A DNA stretch of 64,000 bases, from NCBI RefSeq assembly GCF_035958815.1, contig NZ_CP108383.1:1054001-1118000 (forward strand), given 5' to 3'. Below, piece after piece: positions 37,928-46,551 of the stretch. This DNA is from Nocardia sp. NBC_01327 (GTDB lineage Bacteria; Actinomycetota; Actinomycetes; Mycobacteriales; Mycobacteriaceae). Every line of letters starts with the position of its first letter. The stretch's first letter is position 1. Both the position numbers and the translations under genes were made by a program. Under the pieces are notes generated by a model. The model saw only the letters and a list, made by a program, of their open reading frames with translations. It made no database searches and was not told the origin of the DNA.

Positions 37928-39468
37928 GCCTTCTCCTCACGTAGTTGCCGCTTGAGTACCTTGCCGGCCGCGCTGTACGGCAGTTGGTCACGGAATTCCA
38001 CGAACTGCGGCACCTTGAACCGGGCCAGCAGCGTCTTGGCATGTGCCAGCACCTCTTCCGCGGTCAGCGCGGATCCGGGCTTGCGCACCACGAACACCTT
38101 GCCGACCTCGCCCATGCGCTCGTCCGGTACGCCGATGACCGCGGTCTCGGCGACACCGTCGAGCCGGGCCATGGCCTGCTCCACCTCGGCGGGATACACA
38201 TTGAAGCCGCCGGAGATGTACATATCCTTGAGCCGGTCGGTGATCTTCACGTAGCCGTGCTCATTGATCACCGCGACATCGCCGGTGTGCAGCCAGCCGT
38301 CCCGGTCGATGGTGTCGGCGGTGGCCTGCGGATCGTCCAGATAGCCGAGCATGATCTGCGAACTGCGCAGCAGCAGTTCGCCATTGTCGGCGAGCTTGAG
38401 TTCGAAGCCCGCGATGGCGCGGCCGCAGGTATTGGCGATGGTCTCGTTCGAGTCCTCCGGGCGGCACATGGTGCCGAAACCGCCGGATTCGGTCTGCCCG
38501 TACGCGGTCAGCACCACATCGAAGCGCAGTTCGTCGCGCATTCTCTCGATGAGCACCACCGGCACGGTGGCGGCGCCGGTGACGGCGACCCGCAGTGTCG
38601 ACAGATCCGCCTCGGCTCGGGCCGGATGCTCGAGCAGGGATTGGAAGATGGTCGGCGGCCCGGTGACCACGGTGATGCGCTCATCGTGAATGAGCCGCAT
38701 GGATTCCGGCACATCGAAGACGGCCTGCGGGACGATGGTCGCACCGGTGACCAGGCAGGTGAGAATGCCGGCCTTGTACCCGAAGCTGTGGAAGAACGGC
38801 GGCACCACCAGAAAGCGGTCACTGCTGTTCAGGGTCGCGCAGTCGGCCCAGGAGCGGGCGCTGGTCAGGACGCGCCCGTGCGGAATGAGCACGCCTTTAC
38901 TGCGCCCGGTGGTTCCGGAGGTGAAGAGAATGTCCGAAAGATCTTCCGGCTGCACCGATTCCGCACGCGCGACGGCGTCCTCGACCGTGACCGCCTCGGC
39001 CAGCTTCGGCAGTTCGGACCAGGCGATGGCGTCGACGGCCTCCACACCCTCGGCGGGAATGGAGATGACGGTGTCGATCACCAATTCCGGTGCGGTGGCG
39101 CGCAGTTCGGCCAGCCGGTCCCGGCCCAGGAAGGAGCCGGTGATGAACAGCGCCTTGGCATCGACCCGGCTCAGCACCTCGGCGACCTCATCGGCCACGT
39201 ACCGCGTATTCAGGGGAACGATCACCGCGCCGACATAGTGGGTGGCCAGCAGTGCGGTCACCCAGTGGTGCGTATTGGGGGCCCAGATGCCGATCCGGTC
39301 GCCCCGCCGCACGCCGCGGGCGATCAGCACGCGGGCGGTCTCACGCACCGAGTCGAGCAGCTGCTCCCAGCTCAGTGTCACGGCACCGTCGCAGACGGCA
39401 GGTGCTGAGCCGAAGGCGCTCGCGGCATGGTGCAGCGCGAGCGGAGTGGTCTGCGGTGGGGATGTCAC
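37924..39468 (-). CDS. fadD3: FadD3, HIP-CoA ligase
   Basis: 514 residues, acyl-CoA synthetase. P-loop-like AMP-binding motif DILFTSGTTGRSKGVLIPHG near residue 182, adenylate motif VLTAYGQTESGGFGTMCRPE, hinge DRLKDMYISGGFNVYPAEVE, and catalytic lysine in LPYSAAGKVLKRQLREE. It activates HIP, the C/D-ring propionate left by HsaD, with CoA; HIP-CoA is the ligand of KstR2. First gene of a five-gene minus-strand operon, divergent from fadE30 across a perfect KstR2 site. Confidence 0.93.
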   Translation of the reverse strand: MTSPPQTTPLALHHAASAFGSAPAVCDGAVTLSWEQLLDSVRETARVLIARGVRRGDRIGIWAPNTHHWVTALLATHYVGAVIVPLNTRYVADEVAEVLSRVDAKALFITGSFLGRDRLAELRATAPELVIDTVISIPAEGVEAVDAIAWSELPKLAEAVTVEDAVARAESVQPEDLSDILFTSGTTGRSKGVLIPHGRVLTSARSWADCATLNSSDRFLVVPPFFHSFGYKAGILTCLVTGATIVPQAVFDVPESMRLIHDERITVVTGPPTIFQSLLEHPARAEADLSTLRVAVTGAATVPVVLIERMRDELRFDVVLTAYGQTESGGFGTMCRPEDSNETIANTCGRAIAGFELKLADNGELLLRSSQIMLGYLDDPQATADTIDRDGWLHTGDVAVINEHGYVKITDRLKDMYISGGFNVYPAEVEQAMARLDGVAETAVIGVPDERMGEVGKVFVVRKPGSALTAEEVLAHAKTLLARFKVPQFVEFRDQLPYSAAGKVLKRQLREEKA

Positions 39469-39502
39469 GGGGTCTCCGAGCGTCCGGGAATGGGTCTAAC
39501 AA

Positions 39503-39516
39503 AGCAAGTGCTTGGT
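39503..39516. promoter_or_regulatory. KstR2 operator between fadD3 and fadE30
   Basis: AGCAAGTGCTTGGT matches the KstR2 motif AnCAAGnnCTTGnT exactly. It lies 35 bases from the fadD3 start and 23 bases from the fadE30 ATG, so one site can silence both directions. The 20-base block starting here is identical to that at 57141. Confidence 0.92.
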
Positions 39517-39538
39517 AGGTTACTCTACGGGGGTGAGC

Positions 39539-40819
39539 ATGATCCAGACCCCCGAACCGGCCAGCGGGACCACGGCGAGCCGTGTATCGGATACAGCGGC
39601 GAGCCGTGTATCGGATACAGCGGCGAGCCGTGAGTCTGCTGCTGACAGTGAATTCCGTGCTGAGGTGCGTGACTGGCTGACGGAGAACCTGAACGGGAAG
39701 TTCAGTCACCTGCGTGGTCTGGGCGGCCCGGGCCGCGAGCACGAGGCCTTCGAGGAGCGTCTCGAATGGGACCGCGCCCTCGCCGCCGCCGGACTCACCT
39801 GCCTCGGCTGGCCCGAGGAGTGGGGCGGCCGCGACGCCACCCTGCGGCAGCAGGTCATCTTCCACGAGGAGTACGCCAAGGCCGATGCGCCCAGCCGCGT
39901 CTCGCACCTCGGTGAGGAACTGCTCGGCCCGACCGTGCTGGCCTTCGGCACCGAGGAGCAGAAGCAGCGCTTCCTGCCCGGTATTCGCAATGTGACGGAG
40001 CTGTGGTGCCAGGGGTACTCCGAGCCCGGCGCGGGCTCGGATCTGGCCGCAGTCAGCACATCTGCGTACCTGGATGGCGACGAATGGTCGATTTCCGGAC
40101 AAAAGGTGTGGACTTCGCTCGCGCATCTGTCCGATTGGTGCTTTGTCGTCGCGCGCACCGAGAAGGGCTCGAGCCGTCATCACGGTCTGTCCTATCTGCT
40201 GGTGCCGATGAAGCAGCCCGGTGTCGAGGTGCGGCCGATCATCCAGCTCACCGGGACCGCGGAGTTCAACGAGGTCTACTTCGACAATGCCCGCACCGCA
40301 GCCGATCTCGTGGTCGGCGCGCCCGGCGACGGGTGGAAGGTCGCGATGGGCACGCTCACCTTCGAGCGCGGCATCTCGACCGTCGGCCAGCAGATTCGGT
40401 ACGCGCGTGAGCTCGCCGACCTGGAAGCCGTCGCGACGCGGAACGGCGCACTCGAAAACGCCGTCATCGCAGACCGTTTCGACCAGGCATGGGTCGGACT
40501 GCGGGTACTGCGCGCCCATGTGCTGCGCACGCTGGAATCCGGCCACGAGGGCGCGTCCGTGGATGCCCGCACGGCGGCCGGTCAGGCGTCGGTCACCAAA
40601 CTGCTCTGGGCCAATTGGCACCGCGATCTCGGCGAGCTGGCCATGGACGTGCTCGGCGCGCCCGGTCTCATCGCCGATGCCGCCGGTGACGATCTCAATG
40701 CCTGGCAGCGCATGTTCCTTTTCACTCGCGCGGACACCATTTACGGCGGCTCGAACGAGATTCAGCGCAATATCATCTCCGAGCGCGTGCTCGGACTTCC
40801 CCGGGAGGCTCGTCCATGA
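39539..40819 (+). CDS. fadE30: FadE30, acyl-CoA dehydrogenase for HIP-CoA pathway
   Basis: About 426 residues. After an unusual N-terminal extension of about 35 residues with an 8-residue tandem repeat (TASRVSDT twice), the ACAD domain runs from FRAEVRDWLTENLNGKFSHL to YGGSNEIQRNIISERVLGLP. The mid part, ELWCQGYSEPGAGSDLAAVS and ISGQKVWTSLAHLSDWCFVV, is very close to M. tuberculosis FadE30, which lacks the extension. FadE30 oxidises 5-OH-HIP-CoA. ATG at 39539 has GGGGG 6 bases upstream; GTG at 39533 is an alternative. The stop overlaps ipdF (ATGA). Confidence 0.92.
   Translation: MIQTPEPASGTTASRVSDTAASRVSDTAASRESAADSEFRAEVRDWLTENLNGKFSHLRGLGGPGREHEAFEERLEWDRALAAAGLTCLGWPEEWGGRDATLRQQVIFHEEYAKADAPSRVSHLGEELLGPTVLAFGTEEQKQRFLPGIRNVTELWCQGYSEPGAGSDLAAVSTSAYLDGDEWSISGQKVWTSLAHLSDWCFVVARTEKGSSRHHGLSYLLVPMKQPGVEVRPIIQLTGTAEFNEVYFDNARTAADLVVGAPGDGWKVAMGTLTFERGISTVGQQIRYARELADLEAVATRNGALENAVIADRFDQAWVGLRVLRAHVLRTLESGHEGASVDARTAAGQASVTKLLWANWHRDLGELAMDVLGAPGLIADAAGDDLNAWQRMFLFTRADTIYGGSNEIQRNIISERVLGLPREARP
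39574..39632 (+). repeat. 24-bp tandem repeat inside the fadE30 start
   Basis: Two perfect copies at 39574-39597 and 39598-39621, with the first 11 bases of a third at 39622-39632. The unit keeps the frame and adds eight residues. Each full copy contains the perfect palindrome TGTATC-G-GATACA. Confidence 0.9.
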
Positions 40820-41640
40820 GTGAGCGAAGCGAACGTCCGTCGAACGCTGTCGATTTGTCCATCGCCCCTGAAATCACGCCCGGCCACAACCTGCTCGCGG
40901 GCAAGGTCGCCGTGGTGACCGCCGCGGCCGGTACCGGCATCGGTTCGGCCACCGCGCGCCGGCTGCTGTCCGAGGGCGCGGATGTTGTCGTCTCCGACTG
41001 GCACGAGCGTCGCCTCAAGGAGACCGAAGAGGCGCTGCAGGCCGAATTCCCGGACCGCCGTGTGGCTTCCGTGCCCTGCGATGTGAGCTCCACCGAACAG
41101 GTGGATCAGCTCATCGCGCAGGCGGTTTCGGCGCTGGGCCGCATCGACATCATGGTCAACAATGCGGGCCTGGGCGGCGAGACGCCCGTCGTGGATATGA
41201 CCGATGAGCAGTGGGACAAGGTCATCGACATCACCCTCAACGGCACCTTCCGCGCAACGCGGGCCGCGCTCAAGTACTTCCGCGAGGCCGGGCACGGCGG
41301 CGTGATCGTCAATAACGCGAGCGTGCTCGGCTGGCGTGCGCAGCACGGCCAGGCGCACTATGCCGCCGCCAAGGCCGGCGTCATGGCGCTGACCCGCTGC
41401 TCCGCCGTCGAGGCCGCCGAATACGGTGTGCGCATCAATGCGGTCGCCCCATCCATCGCGCGGCACGCGTTCCTGGACAAGGTCACCTCCGGCGATCTGC
41501 TGGATCGCCTGGCCGCGGGTGAGGCCTTCGGCCGGGCCGCCGAGCCGTGGGAGATCGCCGCGACCATCGCCATGCTGGCCAGCGATTACACCAGCTACCT
41601 CACCGGAGAGGTTGTCTCCATTTCGAGCCAGCGCGCCTGA
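40816..41640 (+). CDS. ipdF: IpdF, SDR family 5-OH-HIP-CoA reductase/dehydrogenase
   Basis: 274 residues. NAD(P) motif VAVVTAAAGTGIGSATARRL (TAAAGTGIG, slightly unlike the usual TGxxxGIG), NNAG at MVNNAGLGGE, catalytic Ser-Tyr-Lys with VLGWRAQHGQAHYAAAKAGV. It acts on the hydroxyl of the HIP-CoA pathway intermediate and corresponds to Rv3559c. The first 25 residues (MSERSERPSNAV) precede the fold and may be a start artefact, but the ATG overlaps the fadE30 stop (ATGA), which supports it. Followed by a strong terminator. Confidence 0.88.
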   Translation: MSERSERPSNAVDLSIAPEITPGHNLLAGKVAVVTAAAGTGIGSATARRLLSEGADVVVSDWHERRLKETEEALQAEFPDRRVASVPCDVSSTEQVDQLIAQAVSALGRIDIMVNNAGLGGETPVVDMTDEQWDKVIDITLNGTFRATRAALKYFREAGHGGVIVNNASVLGWRAQHGQAHYAAAKAGVMALTRCSAVEAAEYGVRINAVAPSIARHAFLDKVTSGDLLDRLAAGEAFGRAAEPWEIAATIAMLASDYTSYLTGEVVSISSQRA

Positions 41641-41732
41641 TTTGGATAGGCGAACCTGATTTCGGTTCAGCGCAGCCGAATTCGGATTGCCGGGTGATGT
41701 GGAAAGCCGTGTCACCCGGTCGCAGTAATTCT

Positions 41733-41771
41733 CACTGCCGCGTCCCTCAGGGGCCGCGGCAGTGCTATTTT
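41733..41771 (+). terminator. Terminator after fadE30-ipdF
   Basis: CACTGCCGCG (41733-41742) pairs with CGCGGCAGTG (41755-41764), with further CCC/GGG pairing inside, followed by CTATTTTT. A good intrinsic terminator 93 bases after ipdF. Confidence 0.9.
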
Positions 41772-41884
41772 TCCGGCCTCTGACGCCGACGAATTTATTC
41801 GGTGCGCACAATGGCTGGCGCGCCGGTGCTCTCCTTGTGTAATCCTGGTTTAGGCCGGTTCCGCATAGTCGAAGGGCGCGACCC

Positions 41885-42640
41885 ATGGGTCCGGATCGCC
41901 GACAACAAGCAGCTCCAGAGCAGCCCGATGACGGGCTGGAACTACAGCTGGTGCGCGAGGTCGTTCTTGCGCGCCGAAGACTCGACAATGTCGTGCTCGC
42001 GGCGCTGACGCTGGGCGCCGAATTGCTCGACCACGATTCCGAACGCGCCACCGCCATGCGCGCCGCGCAGATTCTGGAACAGCATGCGGTGGACGAGGTG
42101 GAGATTTCCCGCGACCCGCGAGCGGCACTGCGCACGGACATGATTCGCGATCGCGATCGCGCCCGCAGAATCGGCCTGGTGCGGGAGTCCTGGCATCCGG
42201 TTTCCGAGGATGAGCAGCGGCGGCGGAAACAGGCGGTACTGCTGTGCGAAGTCCGCGCGGATCTGCTGGAGGTGGTGCGCGATTGCGGGCGGGTCAGCTA
42301 CGACCGCATCGCCTTCGCGGATGGCATAGCGAAGGGATTGTGCGCGGCCACCGACAAATTGGTGGAGGGCGCGGATATGGAGACATATCGGGCATGGCAG
42401 CGGGGGATGGTGTTGAAACTCAGCGAAGTCCCCGCACATGACGACAGCCCGGCGCATGTCATGGCGACGGTCGATGCCGGACCCGGTCTCGAACCGTTGA
42501 CCGTCGAGTGGGACAGTCCGGAAAGGCGGCTCGCACTGGTGGCCCGCATGGCCCGAGCCGGGATCTCGCCCATAGTCATTTGCGATCGCCTGCTGGCCGA
42601 CCTATCCGTATCGTCGCCCCTGCGCTACTCCGTGAGATAA
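41885..42640 (+). CDS. Unknown protein between ipdF and kstR2
   Basis: 251 residues, mostly helical and charged, no signal peptide or membrane segment. Notable stretches: LQLVREVVLARRRLDNVVLA, DHDSERATAMRAAQILEQHA, RADLLEVVRDCGRVSYDRIA and MARAGISPIVICDRLLADLS. I do not recognise a family. The ATG at 41885 is the first in frame and no clear ribosome site is seen. It stands between a terminator and the KstR2 site, so it is its own transcription unit. Not known to me from other steroid clusters. Confidence 0.65.
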   Translation: MGPDRRQQAAPEQPDDGLELQLVREVVLARRRLDNVVLAALTLGAELLDHDSERATAMRAAQILEQHAVDEVEISRDPRAALRTDMIRDRDRARRIGLVRESWHPVSEDEQRRRKQAVLLCEVRADLLEVVRDCGRVSYDRIAFADGIAKGLCAATDKLVEGADMETYRAWQRGMVLKLSEVPAHDDSPAHVMATVDAGPGLEPLTVEWDSPERRLALVARMARAGISPIVICDRLLADLSVSSPLRYSVR

Positions 42641-42655
42641 ACCCGCACTCGACCA

Positions 42656-42669
42656 AGCAAATGCTTGGT
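42656..42669. promoter_or_regulatory. KstR2 operator upstream of kstR2
   Basis: AGCAAATGCTTGGT fits AnCAAGnnCTTGnT with one mismatch. Seen more widely, ACCAAGCA-AA-TGCTTGGT (42652-42669) is a perfect 8-bp inverted repeat. It is followed by TATATT (42672-42677), a -10 box whose start point would fall on the GTG at 42685. Indicates autoregulation. Confidence 0.88.
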
Positions 42670-42684
42670 TGTATATTGGGGATC

Positions 42685-43293
42685 GTGACCCCACCATCGG
42701 AGCCTTCCAAGTCGGCGCGCCGTAGCGAGCTGCTCGGCCTGGCCGCCAATCTCTTCGCCGAGCGAGGACTGCGCGCCACCACGGTCCGTGACATTGCCGA
42801 TGCCGCGGGGATTCTATCCGGGAGTCTCTACCACCACTTCGATTCCAAAGAAGCCATGGTGGACGAAATCCTGCGCGGCTTCCTCGACGACCTCTTCGGG
42901 CGCTACCGCGAGATCGTCGGTTCGGGGCTCAGCGCCCGCGACACCCTCGAGGCGCTGGTGGTCGCGTCCTACGAATCCTTCGATCAGTGGCACGCCGCGG
43001 TCGCCATCTACCAGGCCGAGGCCAAGCGGCTCAGTGGCACACCACGATTCGGCTACATCGACGAATACAACAAAGAGTTCCGCGAGCTGTGGCACCAGGT
43101 GCTCGCGAACGGCGTCGAGGAGGGCGGCTTCCGCCCGGAGCTGGATATCGAACTGGCCTACCGATTCCTGCGCGACACCGTGTGGGTGTCGGTGCGCTGG
43201 TATCAGCCCGGCGGCCGGATCACCGTCGACAGCCTCGCCAAGCAGTACCTGACCATCGTGCTCGACGGATTGACCAATCCCGAAGCGCGATAA
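42685..43293 (+). CDS. kstR2: KstR2, TetR-family repressor of the HIP (ring C/D) regulon
   Basis: 202 residues. HTH in LLGLAANLFAERGLRATTVR DIADAAGILSGSLYHHFDSK, ligand domain with ESFDQWHAAVAIYQAEAKRL and ELAYRFLRDTVWVSVRWYQP. It represses genes at AnCAAGnnCTTGnT sites and is released by HIP-CoA. Three such sites are in this window. The GTG at 42685 is chosen because homology begins there and the operator ends 15 bases upstream; the mRNA is probably leaderless. fadA6 follows after 41 bases on the same strand. Confidence 0.93.
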   Translation: MTPPSEPSKSARRSELLGLAANLFAERGLRATTVRDIADAAGILSGSLYHHFDSKEAMVDEILRGFLDDLFGRYREIVGSGLSARDTLEALVVASYESFDQWHAAVAIYQAEAKRLSGTPRFGYIDEYNKEFRELWHQVLANGVEEGGFRPELDIELAYRFLRDTVWVSVRWYQPGGRITVDSLAKQYLTIVLDGLTNPEAR

Positions 43294-43334
43294 GACTTTT
43301 CATCTCAGCCCGCAGTCAGCAGTAGGAGTTCACC

Positions 43335-44519
43335 ATGTCAGCACCCTCTCGCCGTCAGTACGCACCCATGCGGGACGCGTATGTGATCGACTCCGTTCGT
43401 ACCGCGGTCGGTAAGCGCGGCGGGGCGCTCGCGGCCGTGCACCCGGCCGATCTGGGTGCGGCGGCGCTGCGTGGACTCATGGGCCGCAATGAGATCGACC
43501 CCGTGGTCGTCGACGATGTGGTGTTCGGCTGCTGCGACACCATCGGGCCGCAGGCCGGAAATATCGCGCGCACCGCCTGGCTCGCGGCCGGTTACCCGGA
43601 GTCGGTGCCCGGTGTGACCGTGGACCGCCAGTGCGGCTCCTCGCAGCAGGCCATCACCTTCGCCGCGCAGGCCATCATGTCCGGCACCTCCGAGGTCATC
43701 GTGGCCGGCGGTGTGCAGAACATGAGCGCCATCCCGATCTCGGCGGCCATGCTCGCGGGTCAGCAGTACGGCTTCGAGGGCCCGTTCGTGGGCGCGCAGG
43801 GCTGGGACCACCGCTACGGCACCGCCGAAGTGTCGCAGTTCAATTCGGCGAACATGATCGCCGAGAAGTGGGACATCTCCCGCCGCGATATGGAGGAGTG
43901 GGCGCTGCGCAGCCACGACCGCGCGCGCAAGGCGATTGCCGAGGGCAAGTTCGACCGGGAGATCGTGCCGGTCGGCGATTTCTGGATCGACCAGGGCCCG
44001 CGCGAGACCACGCTGGAGAAGATGGCCGGGCTGCAGCCGCTCGCCGAGGGCAGCCGGATCACCGCCGCGCTCGCCAGCCAGATCTCCGACGGCTCCAGCG
44101 CGACCCTGCTCGCCTCGGACTGGGCGGTGCAGGAGTACGGCCTCACCCCGCGTGCCCGCATCCACCATGTGAGCGCGCGCGGCGCCGATCCGATCTACAT
44201 GCTCACCGCGCCGATTCCGGCCACCAAGTGGGCGCTGGAGAAGACCGGGCTCACCATCGACGATATGGACGTCATCGAGATCAACGAGGCCTTCGCCTCG
44301 GTGGTGCTCGCATGGCTCAAGGAGACCGGCGCGAATCCGGACAAGGTCAATGTCAACGGCGGCGCCATCGCACTGGGCCACCCGCTCGGCGCCACCGGCG
44401 CCAAGCTCTTCGCCTCGCTGCTGAACGAGCTGGAGCGGGTGAACGGCCGCTACGGCATGCTCACCATCTGTGAGGGCGGCGGCACCGCCAATGTCACCAT
44501 TATCGAGCGTCTCGGCTGA
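43335..44519 (+). CDS. fadA6: FadA6, thiolase of the ring C/D pathway
   Basis: 394 residues. Nucleophile Cys100 in TVDRQCGSSQQAITFAAQAI, second catalytic set in NGGAIALGHPLGATGAKLFA and TICEGGGTANVTIIERLG. FadA6 corresponds to Rv3556c and carries out a late thiolytic step in HIP-CoA breakdown (4-methyl-5-oxo-octanedioate branch). ATG at 43335 follows AGTAGGAG. Downstream of kstR2, probably in one transcript. Confidence 0.93.
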   Translation: MSAPSRRQYAPMRDAYVIDSVRTAVGKRGGALAAVHPADLGAAALRGLMGRNEIDPVVVDDVVFGCCDTIGPQAGNIARTAWLAAGYPESVPGVTVDRQCGSSQQAITFAAQAIMSGTSEVIVAGGVQNMSAIPISAAMLAGQQYGFEGPFVGAQGWDHRYGTAEVSQFNSANMIAEKWDISRRDMEEWALRSHDRARKAIAEGKFDREIVPVGDFWIDQGPRETTLEKMAGLQPLAEGSRITAALASQISDGSSATLLASDWAVQEYGLTPRARIHHVSARGADPIYMLTAPIPATKWALEKTGLTIDDMDVIEINEAFASVVLAWLKETGANPDKVNVNGGAIALGHPLGATGAKLFASLLNELERVNGRYGMLTICEGGGTANVTIIERLG

Positions 44520-44542
44520 GTTCGACTGGGCCGAGAGGTCTT

Positions 44543-44581
44543 TCGGAGGCCGCACACCCATTCCGGGTGGGCGGCCTCCGA
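44543..44581 (+). terminator. Terminator after fadA6
   Basis: TCGGAGGCCGC (44543-44553) pairs with GCGGCCTCCGA (44571-44581), with an inner CACCC/GGGTG stem. No T run. 23 bases after the fadA6 stop. Confidence 0.85.
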
Positions 44582-44818
44582 TATTCGAGATACGTTCGGC
44601 AGTGGGGGAATTGACCGCCACGTCGGGGATGCATCGTTATCACCGGGATCTACCGGAAACGCGCAGTGGGGGTTTCGGGCGGCCGGTATCGGGGCCGACT
44701 CGGGATGCAAGACGTGATCAATTGGCGCGCATTGCCTTTCGGACCGAGCCCGAGTGGGTTGCCCGCTCCGGTATCGAATTCATGTCGCAGGTAATACATT
44801 CCGGCCAGGCCAGTCCGA
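44582..44818. other. Gap before the multicopper oxidase remnant
   Basis: No intact gene. Some of it may be earlier parts of the decayed multicopper oxidase in other frames (for example MHRYHRDLPET from 44629), but this is not secure. Confidence 0.35.
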
Positions 44819-45073
44819 ATGTTCAACAAATTCGGTGTGCGCTGGGCGCCATCGGCGGATGCCTTTGCGCTCGGACCCCAACAGTCGCCTCCGCCTTGGT
44901 AATTCGGCTGGAAGGACACCGTCGAATGCCCGGCCGGCACCATTGCCCGCGTCCTGGTGCGCTGGCCGCCGGTGGCGGAGCTGGGCTTCGAAATTTGCGG
45001 TTACGTCTGGCGCCGCCACACTCTCGACCATGCCGACCACGACATGAGGCAGCAGATTCGCGTGCTGCCCTGA
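44819..45073 (+). pseudogene. Decayed C-terminus of a multicopper oxidase
   Basis: Reading plus strand from the ATG at 44819: a frame runs into a TAA at 44900-44902 and continues open to TGA at 45071. After the stop it reads FGWKDTVECPAGTIARVLVR, then GYVWRRHTLDHADHDMRQQI RVLP. GWKDTV and the final YVWHCHILEHEDxDM are hallmarks of CotA/bilirubin-oxidase-type multicopper oxidases. The copper motif HCH has become RRH, so even the core site is lost. Only about 85 codons of a 450-500 residue protein remain, with an in-frame stop and no visible N-terminus. Confidence 0.68.
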
Positions 45074-45131
45074 TCGCGGGGATGTGGACCGTCCGCGTGT
45101 GACTCGGAGCTGAGGGTTTGCTCGCACTACG

Positions 45132-46550
45132 ATGGCCGGGATTGTTTCCGGATCGGTAGAAAGCGGGCTGTCGATGGATCTGGGTGTCCGCTGGACCGTG
45201 CACGGCGACGGGCGCACACCCGCACCGGGCGCGGTGGTCCGGCCTGATGAGCGGCTGTCCTGGCCGCGCACACTGGGTTTGGGCGCCCAGCACGTGGTGG
45301 CCATGTTCGGTGCGAGTTTTGTCGCACCTGTACTGATGGGCCTGGACCCCAACCTGGCCATCATGATGTCGGGTGTCGCGACCGTCCTGTTCCTGCTCGC
45401 GACTCGTGGCCGGGTGCCCAGTTATCTCGGGTGCTCGCTGTCGTTTGTCGGTGTGGCAGCGATCATCCGCGCACAGGGCGGCAGTAGCGCGACGGTAACC
45501 GGCGCCTGCCTCGCCGTGGGAGCGGTGCTGTTTCTGATCGGTCTGGCGGTGCAGCGGTTCGGGGCCCGGATCATTCACGCCGCCATGCCTCCGGTGGTGA
45601 CCGGTGCTGTAGTCATGCTGATCGGCTTCAACCTCGCGCCGGTGACGGCCTCCACCTACTGGCCGCAGGATCAGTGGACAGCCCTGCTGGTCATGCTCTT
45701 CACCGGGCTGGCGGTGGTGGCTTTGCGCGGATTCTGGTCGCGCATCGCGATTTTCCTGGGTCTGGTCTTCGGCTACGCCTTCTCGTGGGTACTGGACCGG
45801 GTGTTCGGCAAGATCCACTCGGCCGACGGCAGCGGCGCGGTCACCGACCACTGGCGGCTGGATCTGTCCGGTGTGGGCCGGGCGGAGTGGATCGGACTGC
45901 CGCAGTTGCACGCGCCGTCCTTCGAATGGTCGGCGATCCTGGTCGCCCTGCCCATTGTGATCGCGCTGGTCGCCGAGAATGCCGGGCATGTGAAGGCGGT
46001 CGGCGAGATGACCGGCGACTCGCTGGACGACAAACTCGGCACCGCCATCGCCGCGGACGGTGTGGCCTCCATGCTCTCGACGGCGGTGGGCGGACCGCCC
46101 AACACCACCTATTCGGAGAATATCGGCGTCATGGCCGCCACCCGCGTCTACTCGACCGCCGCCTATTGGGCCGCAGCCGGTTTCGCGCTGCTGTTCGGTC
46201 TGTGCCCGAAGTTCGGCGCGGTGGTGGCCGCCATTCCGGGTGGTGTGCTCGGCGGTATCACGGTCATTCTCTACGGCATGATCGGCCTGCTCGGCGCGCA
46301 GATCTGGACCACCGCGCGGGTCGATCTGCGCAATCCGCTGAACCTGGTCCCGGCCGCCGCGGGCCTGATCATCGGCATCGGCAATGTGAGCATGAAATTC
46401 ACCGACACCTTCACGCTGAGCGGTATCGCGCTGGGCACGGTGGTCGTGATCACCGGCTATCACGTACTGCGGCTGCTCGCGCCCGCGCACTACCGGAGGG
46501 AAGAGCCGTTGCTCGACGAGGGCACCTCGTCCTACGACGAACCGGCCTAG
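45132..46550 (+). CDS. NCS2-family nucleobase permease (uracil type)
   Basis: About 472 residues, some 12-14 membrane helices. The family motifs are clear: LPIVIALVAENAGHVKAVGE MTG (substrate-binding helix 8) and GGPPNTTYSENIGVMAATRV YS (helix 10). Such proteins import uracil or related bases with protons; the AENAGH pattern favours UraA/RutG-like uracil transport over xanthine/urate. Start ATG at 45132, or ATG at 45174, cannot be separated. It stops one base before the converging RodA-like gene's stop codon at 46552. Confidence 0.88.
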   Translation: MAGIVSGSVESGLSMDLGVRWTVHGDGRTPAPGAVVRPDERLSWPRTLGLGAQHVVAMFGASFVAPVLMGLDPNLAIMMSGVATVLFLLATRGRVPSYLGCSLSFVGVAAIIRAQGGSSATVTGACLAVGAVLFLIGLAVQRFGARIIHAAMPPVVTGAVVMLIGFNLAPVTASTYWPQDQWTALLVMLFTGLAVVALRGFWSRIAIFLGLVFGYAFSWVLDRVFGKIHSADGSGAVTDHWRLDLSGVGRAEWIGLPQLHAPSFEWSAILVALPIVIALVAENAGHVKAVGEMTGDSLDDKLGTAIAADGVASMLSTAVGGPPNTTYSENIGVMAATRVYSTAAYWAAAGFALLFGLCPKFGAVVAAIPGGVLGGITVILYGMIGLLGAQIWTTARVDLRNPLNLVPAAAGLIIGIGNVSMKFTDTFTLSGIALGTVVVITGYHVLRLLAPAHYRREEPLLDEGTSSYDEPA

Positions 46551-46551
46551 C

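Noticed and set aside
44470..45102. 210-codon plus-strand frame after fadA6
   Set aside because: It overlaps the fadA6 end and terminator and has no family features; the MCO-like signal is in another frame.
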